A stretch of 64,000 nucleotides of DNA, from assembly GCF_012843265.1 (NCBI RefSeq), contig NZ_JABAIT010000004.1:62001-126000 (forward strand), read 5' to 3'. The DNA comes from Bacillus sp. DNRA2 (GTDB taxonomy: Bacteria; Bacillota; Bacilli; Bacillales; Cytobacillaceae). This document shows positions 43,272-52,105 of this stretch, in pieces (position 1 is the first letter of the stretch; each line of letters starts with the position of its first letter). The notes beneath the pieces were generated by a model. That model was not told the origin of the DNA, made no database searches, and worked only from the letters and a program-made list of their open reading frames with translations. A program made the position numbers and the translations under genes.

Positions 43272-43715
43272 ATGATGATTATTGAACAACTCATCACGAG
43301 TTTTATTTCAACAGCCGGCTTCGGAATATTGTTTAATGTTCCCAAACAAACCTTGCTGAAATGTGGCATGGTAGGGATGGTGGGGTGGCTGATTTATGTT
43401 TTGCTAGATAAGGATGGCGTCAATGCCGTTATGGCGACATTGACTGCTTCCTTTTTTGTTGCTGTCATCAGTCAGATTTTTGCAAAGCTCTATAAAAGTC
43501 CTGTGATCATCTTTAGTGTTGCCGGAATCATCCCGCTAGTTCCAGGTGGGTTGGCTTACGATGCCATGCGCCATTTTGTTGAAAATGATTATAATACGGC
43601 GATTGCATTAGCGGCAAAGGCGACGATGTTGTCAGGAGCAATTGCAATGGGACTAGTATTTTCTGAAGTAGTCAACCAAACGATTCGCAATGCACGATTT
43701 AGCATCCATAAATAA
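43272..43715 (+). CDS. Threonine/serine exporter-type protein, ThrE C-terminal half
   Basis: 147 residues, about four or five helices. FGILFNVPKQTLLKCGMVGMVGWLIY and AGIIPLVPGGLAYDAMRHFVENDY match the YjjB/DUF3815 half of ThrE. GAAGGGGAAGC precedes ATG 43272 (a second ATG at 43275 is equally possible). Thirty bases after its partner gene, surely one operon. Confidence 0.85.
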   Translation: MMIIEQLITSFISTAGFGILFNVPKQTLLKCGMVGMVGWLIYVLLDKDGVNAVMATLTASFFVAVISQIFAKLYKSPVIIFSVAGIIPLVPGGLAYDAMRHFVENDYNTAIALAAKATMLSGAIAMGLVFSEVVNQTIRNARFSIHK

Positions 43716-43787
43716 TGGAGCATCTTTGACTGTTAATTCGGGCGGACACTAGGTCAGGTAAAACTACCTGTAATGCTCGACTGATGA

Positions 43788-44561
43788 TTACTTTTTTATG
43801 AAACGGTCGATTTTAGTAATGTTAATTCCAGCTTCCATTAATGCAGCAGATATTGATTTGGCGTAGTGAAGTGCATGCTTGCCGTCACCATGAATACAAA
43901 TAGTATCTGCGTTTATTGGGACAATAGTTCCGCTAGTAGTTGTGACCATTCCGGTTTTTACCATTTGAATGACCTGATTAATAGCGGTCTGCTGTTCTTT
44001 AATAAGAGCGTTAGCCTCACTGCGAGGTGTTAATGTCCCGTCAGTTTGGTAGGTCCGATCAGAAAAAACTTCACTAGCTGTAAAAAGACCAATATTTCCA
44101 CCAGCCTTCACAAGCTCACTACCAGCAAGTCCAAATAAAATTAATTCAGGATTTACCTTGTAAACTGCTTCAGCGATAGCTTCAGCCAAATGTTTATTTT
44201 TTGCAGCCATATTGTAAAGGGCACCATGCGGTTTAACATGATTGAGTTTTCCGCCTTCTGATGTTACAAAGGCATGAAGGGCGCCGATTTGATAAAGTAC
44301 TAAATCGTAAGCCTCCTGTGGAGAGATATCGATATTCCTTCTACCAAAACCTACTAAATCTTGAAAGCCAGGATGAACCCCAATGCCTACTTTTTTCGTC
44401 AATGCTATTTTGACGGTTTTGCGCATTGTTGAAGGGTCCCCGGCATGAAATCCGCAAGCGATATTGGCTGAAGTAACATAATCGAGGATTTCCTCGTCAT
44501 TTCCAATCCTGTATGCCCCGAAGCTTTCACCCATATCGCAATTTATATCAACCATATGCAT
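43788..44561 (-). CDS. pxpA: 5-oxoprolinase subunit A (LamB/YcsF family)
   Basis: 257 residues. [22 protein letters not shown] at the N-terminus, [20 protein letters not shown] near 33 and [14 protein letters not shown] near 95 are family signatures. With PxpB and PxpC it hydrolyses 5-oxoproline (pyroglutamate) to glutamate with ATP. Last gene of the pxpBCA operon; AAGGAGG precedes the ATG. Confidence 0.93.
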   Translation of the reverse strand: MHMVDINCDMGESFGAYRIGNDEEILDYVTSANIACGFHAGDPSTMRKTVKIALTKKVGIGVHPGFQDLVGFGRRNIDISPQEAYDLVLYQIGALHAFVTSEGGKLNHVKPHGALYNMAAKNKHLAEAIAEAVYKVNPELILFGLAGSELVKAGGNIGLFTASEVFSDRTYQTDGTLTPRSEANALIKEQQTAINQVIQMVKTGMVTTTSGTIVPINADTICIHGDGKHALHYAKSISAALMEAGINITKIDRFIKK

Positions 44562-44575
44562 GGAAAATTTCCTCC

Positions 44576-45580
44576 TTAACGAAATCTTGATTGTATTCCT
44601 TGTTTCAGTTCTGAAATTAGCCGTTCCCGTTGCAAAAACAGTAGTTGAGCTTGGGCAAGGGTAATTTCAATAAATCTAACCTTTGTTCCTGGTTTGGCCT
44701 GAGCAATTAATGGCAAATCTACAGCTGCAATCTGTCCAATTTTCGGATATCCACCGGTAGTTTGGTGATCGGCTAAAAGAATGATAGGATTACCATCGGC
44801 GGGAACTTGAATCGTGCCAAAGCTGACTGCTTCTGAAATCATTTCATGCTGCTCAGTTAAGCTAAGTCTAGGACCTGTCAGGCGATATCCCATCCGGTCC
44901 GATTGGGGTAAAATCGAGAAAGTATTCTCAAAAAATTTAGTTTGACTTGCTTGATCAAAAAGGTCAAAGTGCCTCCCTTTTATGACTCGAATCGAGGGGT
45001 GCTCCCGATAGCTTGGGACGATGCTTGAGTTGATGAGCCAGTTTGCTTCATGAAAAGGCTTTTGTGTCTGTTTATTGTTTAATGTATTGATTAGGCGTTT
45101 AGAAAGTGCGCTTGGTGTATCGATCGAGATTTGGTCACCAGCTTTAAGAGTGCGACCTTTAAAGCCACCAAGTTTGGCTCTAAAGTAAGTTGACCTACTA
45201 TTGAGTACGATCGGGATATTAAATCCACCTGCAATAGCAAGGTAGGCCCGACAGCCTTCGGAAATTGTGCCAAACTCAAGAACGCTTCCTTGTTTAACAA
45301 GAACAGGGCGCCAGCATTTAATTGAGGCTCCGTCGATTTTAGGTTCCGCTTTACCACCACAGATAGCAATAAGGCAATCTTGATTAAACTTTAGCTTAGG
45401 TCCAATCATTGTTATTTCTAATGTCGGAGCATGTTCTGAATTACCTACTAATATATTGGAAATTCGATGAGCGATTTGGTCCATTGCGCCACTTGTTATT
45501 ACTCCATATTGTTGAAATCCATATCTGCCTAAATCTTGAACACTTGTAAACAGTCCTGGTTTAAGGATGGTTAAGATCAT
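44576..45580 (-). CDS. pxpC: 5-oxoprolinase subunit C (biotin-dependent carboxyltransferase-like)
   Basis: 334 residues. [36 protein letters not shown] at the start and [26 protein letters not shown] near 255 are typical of PxpC/KipA (AHS2 domain). Its start overlaps the pxpB stop by one base. In B. subtilis the related KipA counters KipI, the sporulation kinase inhibitor; full subunit set here favours oxoprolinase. Confidence 0.93.
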   Translation of the reverse strand: MILTILKPGLFTSVQDLGRYGFQQYGVITSGAMDQIAHRISNILVGNSEHAPTLEITMIGPKLKFNQDCLIAICGGKAEPKIDGASIKCWRPVLVKQGSVLEFGTISEGCRAYLAIAGGFNIPIVLNSRSTYFRAKLGGFKGRTLKAGDQISIDTPSALSKRLINTLNNKQTQKPFHEANWLINSSIVPSYREHPSIRVIKGRHFDLFDQASQTKFFENTFSILPQSDRMGYRLTGPRLSLTEQHEMISEAVSFGTIQVPADGNPIILLADHQTTGGYPKIGQIAAVDLPLIAQAKPGTKVRFIEITLAQAQLLFLQRERLISELKQGIQSRFR

Positions 45581-46290
45581 TAGTCAGCCTCCCAATTGCT
45601 AAATTCCTTAAAGCTAATTGGCATAAAATGAATCCGGTCTCCCATCTTTAATAGACTGGGGATTTGTTGGTCAGGTCGAAACAGCTTAAGTGGTGTTTGT
45701 CCGATAATTTGCCAGCCTCCAGGCGAATCGATTGGGTAAACACCGGTTTGTCCGCCGGCAATTCCGACGGATCCTTCTGGGATGAGCAATCTCGGTGTAT
45801 TTTTTCGTGGTGTAAAAATATTTTCTGATAGTCCCCCTAAATAAGGAAAACCAGGAGCGAATCCGACCATATAGACTATGTATTCACCGTTTGCATGAAT
45901 GTTAATGACCTCGTCGGTACTTATATTGTTATGTTTTGCAACGAATTCCAAATCAGGGCCAAACTCCCCACCGTAGCATACGGGAATCGTGATTTTCCTT
46001 GGTTCGCTAATTTTTAATGTTTGTACCTTGGAAAGAAATAACTCTATCTGTTCAAGGGCGTATTGGGATGGAAGCTGCTTATAATCTGGCGCTAACTGCC
46101 AAATTTTTAATGGATCAAAATAAATTGTGATAGTGGTAAAGGCAGGTACGAATTCAACCATCCATGGAAACGGATGGTTTTCCAAGTACGAGGTGACTGA
46201 TTGAATATCCTGAAGGGTCGTTTCGGCTATTTTATTTCCAAATTCAACTATTATGGCGTTTTCTGATACGACCTGTAAGTGATACTCCAT
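45580..46290 (-). CDS. pxpB: 5-oxoprolinase subunit B (KipI family)
   Basis: 236 residues. GFAPGFPYLGGLSENIFTPRKNTPR near 150 and SVGIAGGQTGVYPIDSPGGWQIIGQTPLKLF near 180 are the AHS1-domain signatures. First gene of the operon pxpB-pxpC-pxpA. AGAGGGTGC precedes the ATG. Confidence 0.93.
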   Translation of the reverse strand: MEYHLQVVSENAIIVEFGNKIAETTLQDIQSVTSYLENHPFPWMVEFVPAFTTITIYFDPLKIWQLAPDYKQLPSQYALEQIELFLSKVQTLKISEPRKITIPVCYGGEFGPDLEFVAKHNNISTDEVINIHANGEYIVYMVGFAPGFPYLGGLSENIFTPRKNTPRLLIPEGSVGIAGGQTGVYPIDSPGGWQIIGQTPLKLFRPDQQIPSLLKMGDRIHFMPISFKEFSNWEAD

Positions 46291-46521
46291 TTCTGCACCC
46301 TCTTAATCATATTAATAATTAATCAGTATTATAGCGAAAAATTCTAAGTTATTAAAATATTAGGTGGAAAATTCACTTGTTTTTATAAAAAAAGTAACAT
46401 GGTCTGACAGCATTATTTAATTCTGGAATTCGTTTATCAATAGTGGAAATGTATGGATATACTCTGTTCACAGCTTATTCATAATTACTACTATCGAAAT
46501 GTGAAATAAGTGTGAAAACCA

Positions 46522-46550
46522 TTGTTTTAAATATATCAAAATAGTATATT
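46522..46550 (+). promoter_or_regulatory. Promoter of the unexplained 46.55-46.95 kb unit
   Basis: TTGTTT (46522-46527), 17-base spacer, TATATT (46545-46550), predicting a transcript start near 46557. Confidence 0.55.
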
Positions 46551-46952
46551 ACTGAGTGTAGAGGGAATAAGTAATTGAAACAACTAGGTAAGACATCACA
46601 TGAATTGCAACAAGACACGACTAATGAACAACATCAGAAACTTCTTTGCGATAACATCATGACACAACGAGCAACAAAGATATAACTTCCAAGAATAGAA
46701 TTCATCATGAAAAACAGCATGAATACACCATGACTTTGCATCAAGAATTCAACTTAGAAGCATCAGGATTACAACCAGCATACACCGTGATTTATCAACA
46801 GAAGAGCATCATAGTAAAGACAACAAGACTCAACTTAGAAAACATAATGAATGATTCATGATTCCCGCTCTACCTTTACAAACCAATAATGAGATCACAC
46901 CATAGTCATACACCATTAATGCAGGGAAGTACTTCACTTCCCTGTTTTTTTA
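46551..46952 (+). ncRNA. Candidate noncoding transcript of unknown function
   Basis: Bounded by a promoter at 46522-46550 and a terminator at 46922-46951. The sequence is rich in A and C with recurring CATCATGA/CACCATGA patterns and two repeated words: CAACAAGAC (near 46609 and 46826) and TCAACTTAGAA (near 46750 and 46834). A 36-codon frame starts at TTG 46575 after GAGGG but ends at 46685; a second open stretch lies in another frame up to about 46860. It may be a noncoding RNA or a decayed His/Gln-rich gene. I do not recognise it. Confidence 0.35.
46922..46951 (+). terminator. Terminator before the exported-protein operon
   Basis: CAGGGAAGT / ACTTCCCTG with a five-base loop, then TTTTTTT. 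Confidence 0.9.
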
Positions 46953-46967
46953 TATTCTAAAAATTAT

Positions 46968-46983
46968 TTAAGAAAAACTTAAG
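46968..46983. promoter_or_regulatory. Direct repeat TTAAG-N6-TTAAG, possible response-regulator site
   Basis: Two TTAAG words exactly 11 bases apart, one helical turn, about 75 bases before the operon's first gene. OmpR-family regulators such as the one encoded at the end of this operon bind this kind of direct repeat. Inference. Confidence 0.35.
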
Positions 46984-47057
46984 ATTTATTTTATATAGCA
47001 TTTAGAACTCCTCTGTAATCTGTAAATGTATTAAATTTTGAGATCGGAGGAAGGAAC

Positions 47058-47915
47058 ATGAAGAAGAAAACTTTAGGTGTGATCGGACTGAGTGGAGCAA
47101 TTTTGCTAGGTAGTGTTTATTCAATTTCTGCTAACACATCAGGTTATGAGCTTTATAAATCAGCGTTAAAACAAACTCATCAAGCTAATAGTGCAACAAT
47201 GGAAATGAGTTTTAAACTAACTGATAATGACAATTCCTTATTTAAGATGAATTCGTTGTACAAGACTGATGTTGCTAAAGCGGTTAGCGCTGTAACAACA
47301 GAAATGGCAAATGAAGAAGCCACAAGTACAATGAACATGTATAAGCAGGATGGGGCTTGGTTTATTTCAAAAGTAGGCGAAGATGTTATTTATAAAACGG
47401 AAGTAAAAAACCCTCACAGTGAAGCTAGTCTAGAACTTCAAGATGATATGGAAAACTTAATTGATGTGTTAACGAAAAATCTGCAACAGCAAATTACCGT
47501 TGACGAAGCAAAAGATGGAGTGAAGGTAGTTGAATTAGACTTAACTGGAAAAGAAATTCCGCTCGCTGCCAATGCGCTGAGCTCATTAATGATTAAACAC
47601 TCAGTGATGCTTCAGGATCGAATCGAAAATGATGGAACACAATTCCACTTAACACCAACAATGCCCGCTTTAGATCATGATATTACGGTTAAGCAAATTA
47701 ACTTGATGGCAAAAGTTGATGGACAAAACATTATCGAACAGCAAACAGTAAAAGCGATTGTGACTGGTAAAGATAAACAAGGTAAGCTTCATGAATTAAC
47801 CCTTAACATGGAACTAAATGTGAAGGATTACAATAACACGAACGTTTCGCCGGTTTCAATTCAAGCAGAAAAAGTTGAAAGTCTTGATATAAGCCATGGA
47901 AATCACGGAAAGTAA
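47058..47915 (+). CDS. Exported protein of unknown function linked to an ABC transporter
   Basis: 285 residues. Signal peptide of about 25 residues (KKKTLGVIGLSGAILLGSVYSISAN). The rest reads as a soluble, beta-rich domain (YELYKSALKQTHQANSATMEMSFKLTDNDN ... KDGAWFISKVGEDVIYKTE) resembling LolA-like or DUF6612-type lipid-carrier folds, by impression only. No lipobox. CGGAGGAAGG precedes the ATG. Operon with an ABC transporter and a two-component system, so it may be the sensed or defended surface component. Confidence 0.6.
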   Translation: MKKKTLGVIGLSGAILLGSVYSISANTSGYELYKSALKQTHQANSATMEMSFKLTDNDNSLFKMNSLYKTDVAKAVSAVTTEMANEEATSTMNMYKQDGAWFISKVGEDVIYKTEVKNPHSEASLELQDDMENLIDVLTKNLQQQITVDEAKDGVKVVELDLTGKEIPLAANALSSLMIKHSVMLQDRIENDGTQFHLTPTMPALDHDITVKQINLMAKVDGQNIIEQQTVKAIVTGKDKQGKLHELTLNMELNVKDYNNTNVSPVSIQAEKVESLDISHGNHGK

Positions 47916-47949
47916 GGAATTTTAATTTAGTGGCAATGGGGGTGATGAC

Positions 47950-48669
47950 TTGGAAAATGCAGTCGTATTATCTGATGTATCCAAACGATATGCTAACGGA
48001 CGGGGTATCAAAAATATTGAACTAACTGTTCAAAAGGGTGATGTTTTAGGAATCCTTGGCCCAAACGGTGCAGGAAAAACAACATTGCTAAAATGTATGA
48101 CAGGACTAGCTAAGCCTGACTATGGCAGGATTGAAATACTTGGATATGAGCTTGAGCACGACTTCAAGCAGGCAATCCGTTATGTCGGTGCTTGTATTGG
48201 CCAAGGAGTAATGTATGAGAATATGACAGCCTATCAGAATTTAAAAATGGCGTTGCGATTTTATGGAGACGTTCCGGAAACTTCAATAGATGAGGTGCTG
48301 GAACTGACTGGACTCATCCCTTATAAATATGAAAGATTAGCTTCTTATTCTATGGGGATGAAGCAGCGATTTGGAATTGCTACAGCACTTATATCTAGGC
48401 CGAAATTGGTCATATTGGATGAACCAACTAACGGTTTAGATATTGATGGACTACTGTTGTTTCGAAAAACAATTGGCGAACTTGCAAATAATTCTGATGT
48501 AACGTTTCTTATTTCCAGTCATCACATTTCCGAAATGGAACGACTATGTAACCGTTTTTGTTTTTTAATCAATGGTGAGCTCTCATTTAATGAAACGAAT
48601 CAGCTATCGATAGAAGAGCTTTATATAAAAAAAGTGGAGGAAGGAAGCCATGGATTCAGTAAGAGCTAA
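47950..48669 (+). CDS. ABC transporter ATP-binding protein
   Basis: 239 residues from a TTG start with GGGGGTGATG upstream. Walker A GPNGAGKTT (about 37-45), signature reduced to YSMGMKQR near 135 (as in many export-type ATPases of this class), Walker B LVILDEPTNGLD near 155 and SSHHISEME. Pairs with the permease that follows, overlapping it by 20 bases. The layout (ATPase, ABC-2 permease, kinase, regulator) is typical of antibiotic- or envelope-stress exporters. Confidence 0.9.
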   Translation: MENAVVLSDVSKRYANGRGIKNIELTVQKGDVLGILGPNGAGKTTLLKCMTGLAKPDYGRIEILGYELEHDFKQAIRYVGACIGQGVMYENMTAYQNLKMALRFYGDVPETSIDEVLELTGLIPYKYERLASYSMGMKQRFGIATALISRPKLVILDEPTNGLDIDGLLLFRKTIGELANNSDVTFLISSHHISEMERLCNRFCFLINGELSFNETNQLSIEELYIKKVEEGSHGFSKS

Positions 48670-49387
48670 TATTTACAATGAGCTTGAAAAGCTATTCGCG
48701 AAGCGGATGACCAAGGTGTTTCTCGTAGCGGCAGGACTCCTGCCGTTTATCGTTAAGCTTTTGGTAAACAAAATGTTTTTTACTGACTGGATGGCGCTTC
48801 CTTCCTTAAACATTAATTTTATGATCCTAGATTTACTGATCAAAGTGATGTTACCATTATTTAGTTTTATTGCCGCAGCAGAGTTATTTACTGGAGAGGG
48901 AGAGCGAGGAACGCTTTTGCTTATTCGTCCAATTAATCGAATTGAGTTGTTTATTTCCAAGACAGCAGCAATTAGTTTGCTAATTGCCCTTCAATTACTG
49001 ATGGCTTGGCTTGCGGTTTCAATAAGCAGTATTATTTTTGACCAAAGCTATCGGTTTAGCGATATTGGTTTAAGTTTATCGGCATTTCTTGTTTCGTGGC
49101 TTCCTTTAATTGTGTTAACGGCCTTAGCTGTACTACTGGCGCTTTTGCTGAAATCAAGTGTGGTTACTGTTTCAACATTGATTATTGTCTATATAGTGAT
49201 GGTTTTTGTACCATATGTATTTCCTAGTGTCTTATATTTGCTGCCTTCTGCCTATTTGGATTGGTACATGCAATGGATTGGTGATGTTTCCATACGATGG
49301 GCACTTCAGACACTCACCTATTTATTCTCATCAGCTGCACTATTTTTAGCGAGTGGATATTATATCTTTCAAAAAAAAGAAGCATAA
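48650..49387 (+). CDS. ABC-2 type permease
   Basis: 245 residues with six hydrophobic segments and the motif GEGERGTLLLIRPINRIELFISK near 85, typical of ABC-2 permeases (compare GEREHGTLEL). ATG 48650 lies inside the ATPase gene after GTGGAGGAAGG. Transports an unknown substrate outward with the preceding ATPase. Confidence 0.85.
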   Translation: MDSVRANIYNELEKLFAKRMTKVFLVAAGLLPFIVKLLVNKMFFTDWMALPSLNINFMILDLLIKVMLPLFSFIAAAELFTGEGERGTLLLIRPINRIELFISKTAAISLLIALQLLMAWLAVSISSIIFDQSYRFSDIGLSLSAFLVSWLPLIVLTALAVLLALLLKSSVVTVSTLIIVYIVMVFVPYVFPSVLYLLPSAYLDWYMQWIGDVSIRWALQTLTYLFSSAALFLASGYYIFQKKEA

Positions 49388-49404
49388 TGGAAAGGTGACT
49401 TTTT

Positions 49405-50874
49405 ATGTCAATTAAGCTCCGCCTAATTTTATCGAATCTGGCCATGATTATCGTACCGAGCATCCTATTTTGCGTCGCGGCTGGGATTCTTTCGGTTCTT
49501 TTCTTAGGCGATATTAAGGAAGTTACGACGTTATTGCCGGAAAGTCATAGCAAGGATAAAGTAATGCAACCGGATACGCAACTGTATTATGAATTGAAGG
49601 AAAAATCAGTAGTGGATCCGGAGTATTTATTGACAGATGATTATTTATCATCAGTTGATGAGCGGCTTAAAGACATTAATGCTGGGTTAATTGTTCGGAA
49701 AAATAATGACATTTTATTTTCCTCTAATAATGTTAAGTTGGTAAAACAGACGGATTTGCCACCATTCGGGACAACCACAATCATGCGGAACTTGGAAAAA
49801 GTCGGGGAACGAACCTTTGCGATTAAGCAGCATGATTATTATCAAAAGGATGGTAGCGAAATCTCCCTTTTTGTCATGAAGGATGCAAGTCCTTGGAATC
49901 ATTTTGTCAAAACCTTTTTTCCGATTTTGATAGGACTGTGCCTGTTGAGTCTCGTTGCTACGAACGGTTTATTAACCTTTTTTGTTTCTAGGAGTATTAT
50001 CCAGCCGATTAGTCGTTTAAAGGCAGCGGCGCAATCGATTAAAAATGGTCATTTTGATCATTCGATTTCACCTGAAAAGAAAGATGAGATTGGTGAACTG
50101 ACGCAGATGTTTGAAGAAATGAGACTTAAATTAAATGAATCATTTGCGATTCAAAAGCAATACGAGGAAAACCGCAAGGAGCTTATTGCCCACATCTCGC
50201 ATGATTTAAAAACACCGATTACCTCAATTAAAGGGTATGTTGAGGGACTTCGGGACGGTGTTGCAGACACACCAGAGAAGCAAAGTCGTTATATCCAAAC
50301 GATATATGCTAAATCCTTTGACTTAGACCGGCTGATTGATGAATTATTTCTTTTTTCAAAGCTTGACTTAGGAAAGTTGCCTTTTGAATTTGAAATGATT
50401 GATTTAAAAAATTACTTAAGTGATTTTATCGAAGAACTAAGCTTTGATTTGGAAGAAAAAGGTGTACTCGTCAGCTTTACTGCAGATGATTATCAAACGG
50501 CACTTGTGAAAATCGATCGTGATAAATTTAAACGGGTACTCGCGAATATTGTAACCAATAGTGTGAAATATATGGATAAAGTCTCCAAAGAGCTGAAATT
50601 CACACTTTGTACCGATAGCAATAAGGTTGAACTAGCTATTGCTGATAATGGGCCAGGGATAAACGAAGAATCACTGCCGTATATCTTTGAGCAATTTTAT
50701 CGTGCTGATCAGTCACGAAGTCAGCTTACTGGTGGCAGTGGCCTAGGTTTATCGATTGCCCGAATGATTGTGGAGGGGCATAATGGTTCAATAAAAGCGG
50801 AAAGCGAAGAAGGTTTGGGCACTAAAATCACAATTACATTACCGATTGAAATGGAAGCAAAGCAGGTGAAATGA
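49405..50874 (+). CDS. Sensor histidine kinase
   Basis: 489 residues. Two membrane spans (about 9-33 and 168-192) enclose an extracellular sensor of about 130 residues; then HAMP (SRSIIQPISRLKAAAQSIKNG), HisKA with H266 in AHISHDLKTPITSIKGY, and HATPase with NIVTNSVKYM, DNGPGI and GGSGLGLSIA. It passes phosphate to the regulator that follows. The last bases overlap the next gene (ATGATG). Confidence 0.94.
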   Translation: MSIKLRLILSNLAMIIVPSILFCVAAGILSVLFLGDIKEVTTLLPESHSKDKVMQPDTQLYYELKEKSVVDPEYLLTDDYLSSVDERLKDINAGLIVRKNNDILFSSNNVKLVKQTDLPPFGTTTIMRNLEKVGERTFAIKQHDYYQKDGSEISLFVMKDASPWNHFVKTFFPILIGLCLLSLVATNGLLTFFVSRSIIQPISRLKAAAQSIKNGHFDHSISPEKKDEIGELTQMFEEMRLKLNESFAIQKQYEENRKELIAHISHDLKTPITSIKGYVEGLRDGVADTPEKQSRYIQTIYAKSFDLDRLIDELFLFSKLDLGKLPFEFEMIDLKNYLSDFIEELSFDLEEKGVLVSFTADDYQTALVKIDRDKFKRVLANIVTNSVKYMDKVSKELKFTLCTDSNKVELAIADNGPGINEESLPYIFEQFYRADQSRSQLTGGSGLGLSIARMIVEGHNGSIKAESEEGLGTKITITLPIEMEAKQVK

Positions 50875-51566
50875 TGAAAACAATCTTAATCATTGAGGAT
50901 GAAAAAAGTATTGCAGAGCTTGAGCAAGATTATTTAGAGATCAATGGTTTTCGAGTTGATTCGGCGTTGACGGGAGATCGGGGATTACAAATGGCGTTAA
51001 CTGGTGATTATGATTTAATCCTGCTGGATGTAATGCTTCCAAATGTAGATGGTTTCGAAATTTGCAAAAGAGTTCGCAGTGTAAAAGATATTCCGATCAT
51101 TTTAGTCACTGCGAAAAAAGAAGAGATTGATAAAGTGCGCGGGCTTGGGCTCGGGGCTGATGATTATTTAGTCAAACCGTTCAGTCCAAATGAGATGGTA
51201 GCTCGGGTTAAAGCTCATCTTTCAAGATATGAGCGGCTTATGTCAAGGCAGAAGCCGGAGTCGCATGAGCTTTATATTCGTGGCTTGACGATTGATACAT
51301 CTTCACGAAGGGTGTTTGTAAATAATCAAGAGGTCGTTTTCACAACAAAGGAATTTGATGTATTGAGCTTTTTAGCCCTACACCCTAATCAAGTTTTTAG
51401 TAAGGACCACTTGTTTGAGCGGATTTGGGGATTTGATAGTGCGGGGGATGTCTCAACCGTGACAGTGCATATTCGCAAAATCCGTGAAAAAATTGAGCAA
51501 GACCCGTCTAATCCAATTTATATCGAAACAGTTTGGGGTGCCGGGTACCGTTTTATAGATTATTAA
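50871..51566 (+). CDS. OmpR-family response regulator
   Basis: 231 residues. Receiver domain with acidic pocket (EDE at 10-12), phospho-acceptor D53 in LILLDVMLPNVDGFE and K in DYLVKPF; C-terminal winged helix (FTTKEFDVLSFLALHPNQVFSKDHLFERIWG, VHIRKIREKIE). Partner of the preceding kinase. A TTAAG direct repeat before the operon is a possible target. Confidence 0.94.
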   Translation: MMKTILIIEDEKSIAELEQDYLEINGFRVDSALTGDRGLQMALTGDYDLILLDVMLPNVDGFEICKRVRSVKDIPIILVTAKKEEIDKVRGLGLGADDYLVKPFSPNEMVARVKAHLSRYERLMSRQKPESHELYIRGLTIDTSSRRVFVNNQEVVFTTKEFDVLSFLALHPNQVFSKDHLFERIWGFDSAGDVSTVTVHIRKIREKIEQDPSNPIYIETVWGAGYRFIDY

Positions 51567-51587
51567 GATTAAGAAAGAGGGAACTAG

Positions 51588-51938
51588 ATGATTCATGCAC
51601 ATTTAACTTCAATGTTACTCGCGTTAATTTTGTTTATTTTAGTTTATGTACAACTTGGCAAAGGGAAAAATCCAAAAGTGTTACAAATGATTTTAAGGGT
51701 GATGTATGTACTTATTATTATCACCGGTTTAATGATTTTCTTCGGATTGTATGAAATTAACTTCCTATATGTCCTTAAATTAATTGTTGGTCTAATGGTT
51801 ATCGGAGTATTTGAAATGCTAATTAGCTGGAAGCAAAAAGGGAAGCCGACTGGACCGATGTGGATTGCATTTGTATTAGCGTTTGCAGCTGTACTTTTAC
51901 TCGGAATGATGCTTCCGTTAGGAATGGACTATCTATAA
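51588..51938 (+). CDS. yisL: YisL family membrane protein (UPF0344)
   Basis: 116 residues, four membrane helices. MIHAHLTSMLLALILFI at the start and MIFFGLYEINFLYVLKLIVGLMVIGVFEM fit the YisL/DUF1516 family of Bacillaceae, function unknown. AAGAGGGAAC precedes the ATG. Twenty bases after the regulator gene and probably on the same transcript, which ends at the next terminator. Confidence 0.82.
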   Translation: MIHAHLTSMLLALILFILVYVQLGKGKNPKVLQMILRVMYVLIIITGLMIFFGLYEINFLYVLKLIVGLMVIGVFEMLISWKQKGKPTGPMWIAFVLAFAAVLLLGMMLPLGMDYL

Positions 51939-51942
51939 AATT

Positions 51943-51980
51943 AAAACCAATGAGCCATGAAAGCTTATTGGTTTTTTGTT
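51943..51980 (+). terminator. Terminator after yisL
   Basis: AAAACCAATGAGC pairs with GCTTATTGGTTTT (one wobble), followed by TTGTTTTG. Confidence 0.8.
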
Positions 51981-52105
51981 TTGCTTATAAAGCAATACAT
52001 TGTAAAAAAAAGATTAAAAGTTATATCATGGATGTAATCAAATCAGCAGTTAATTGATATCTTTTTAAAGAACATTAAGGTTTGGATACATCTGGGGGTA
52101 GTTTC

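Noticed and set aside
43740-43787. Strong terminator after pxpA
   Set aside because: Only a short caggtaaaactacctg stem without a T run is visible; not convincing.
46575-46685. 36-codon gene from TTG 46575
   Set aside because: Ribosome binding site is fair, but the frame ends early and composition continues unchanged beyond the stop; kept only as a note under the noncoding candidate.
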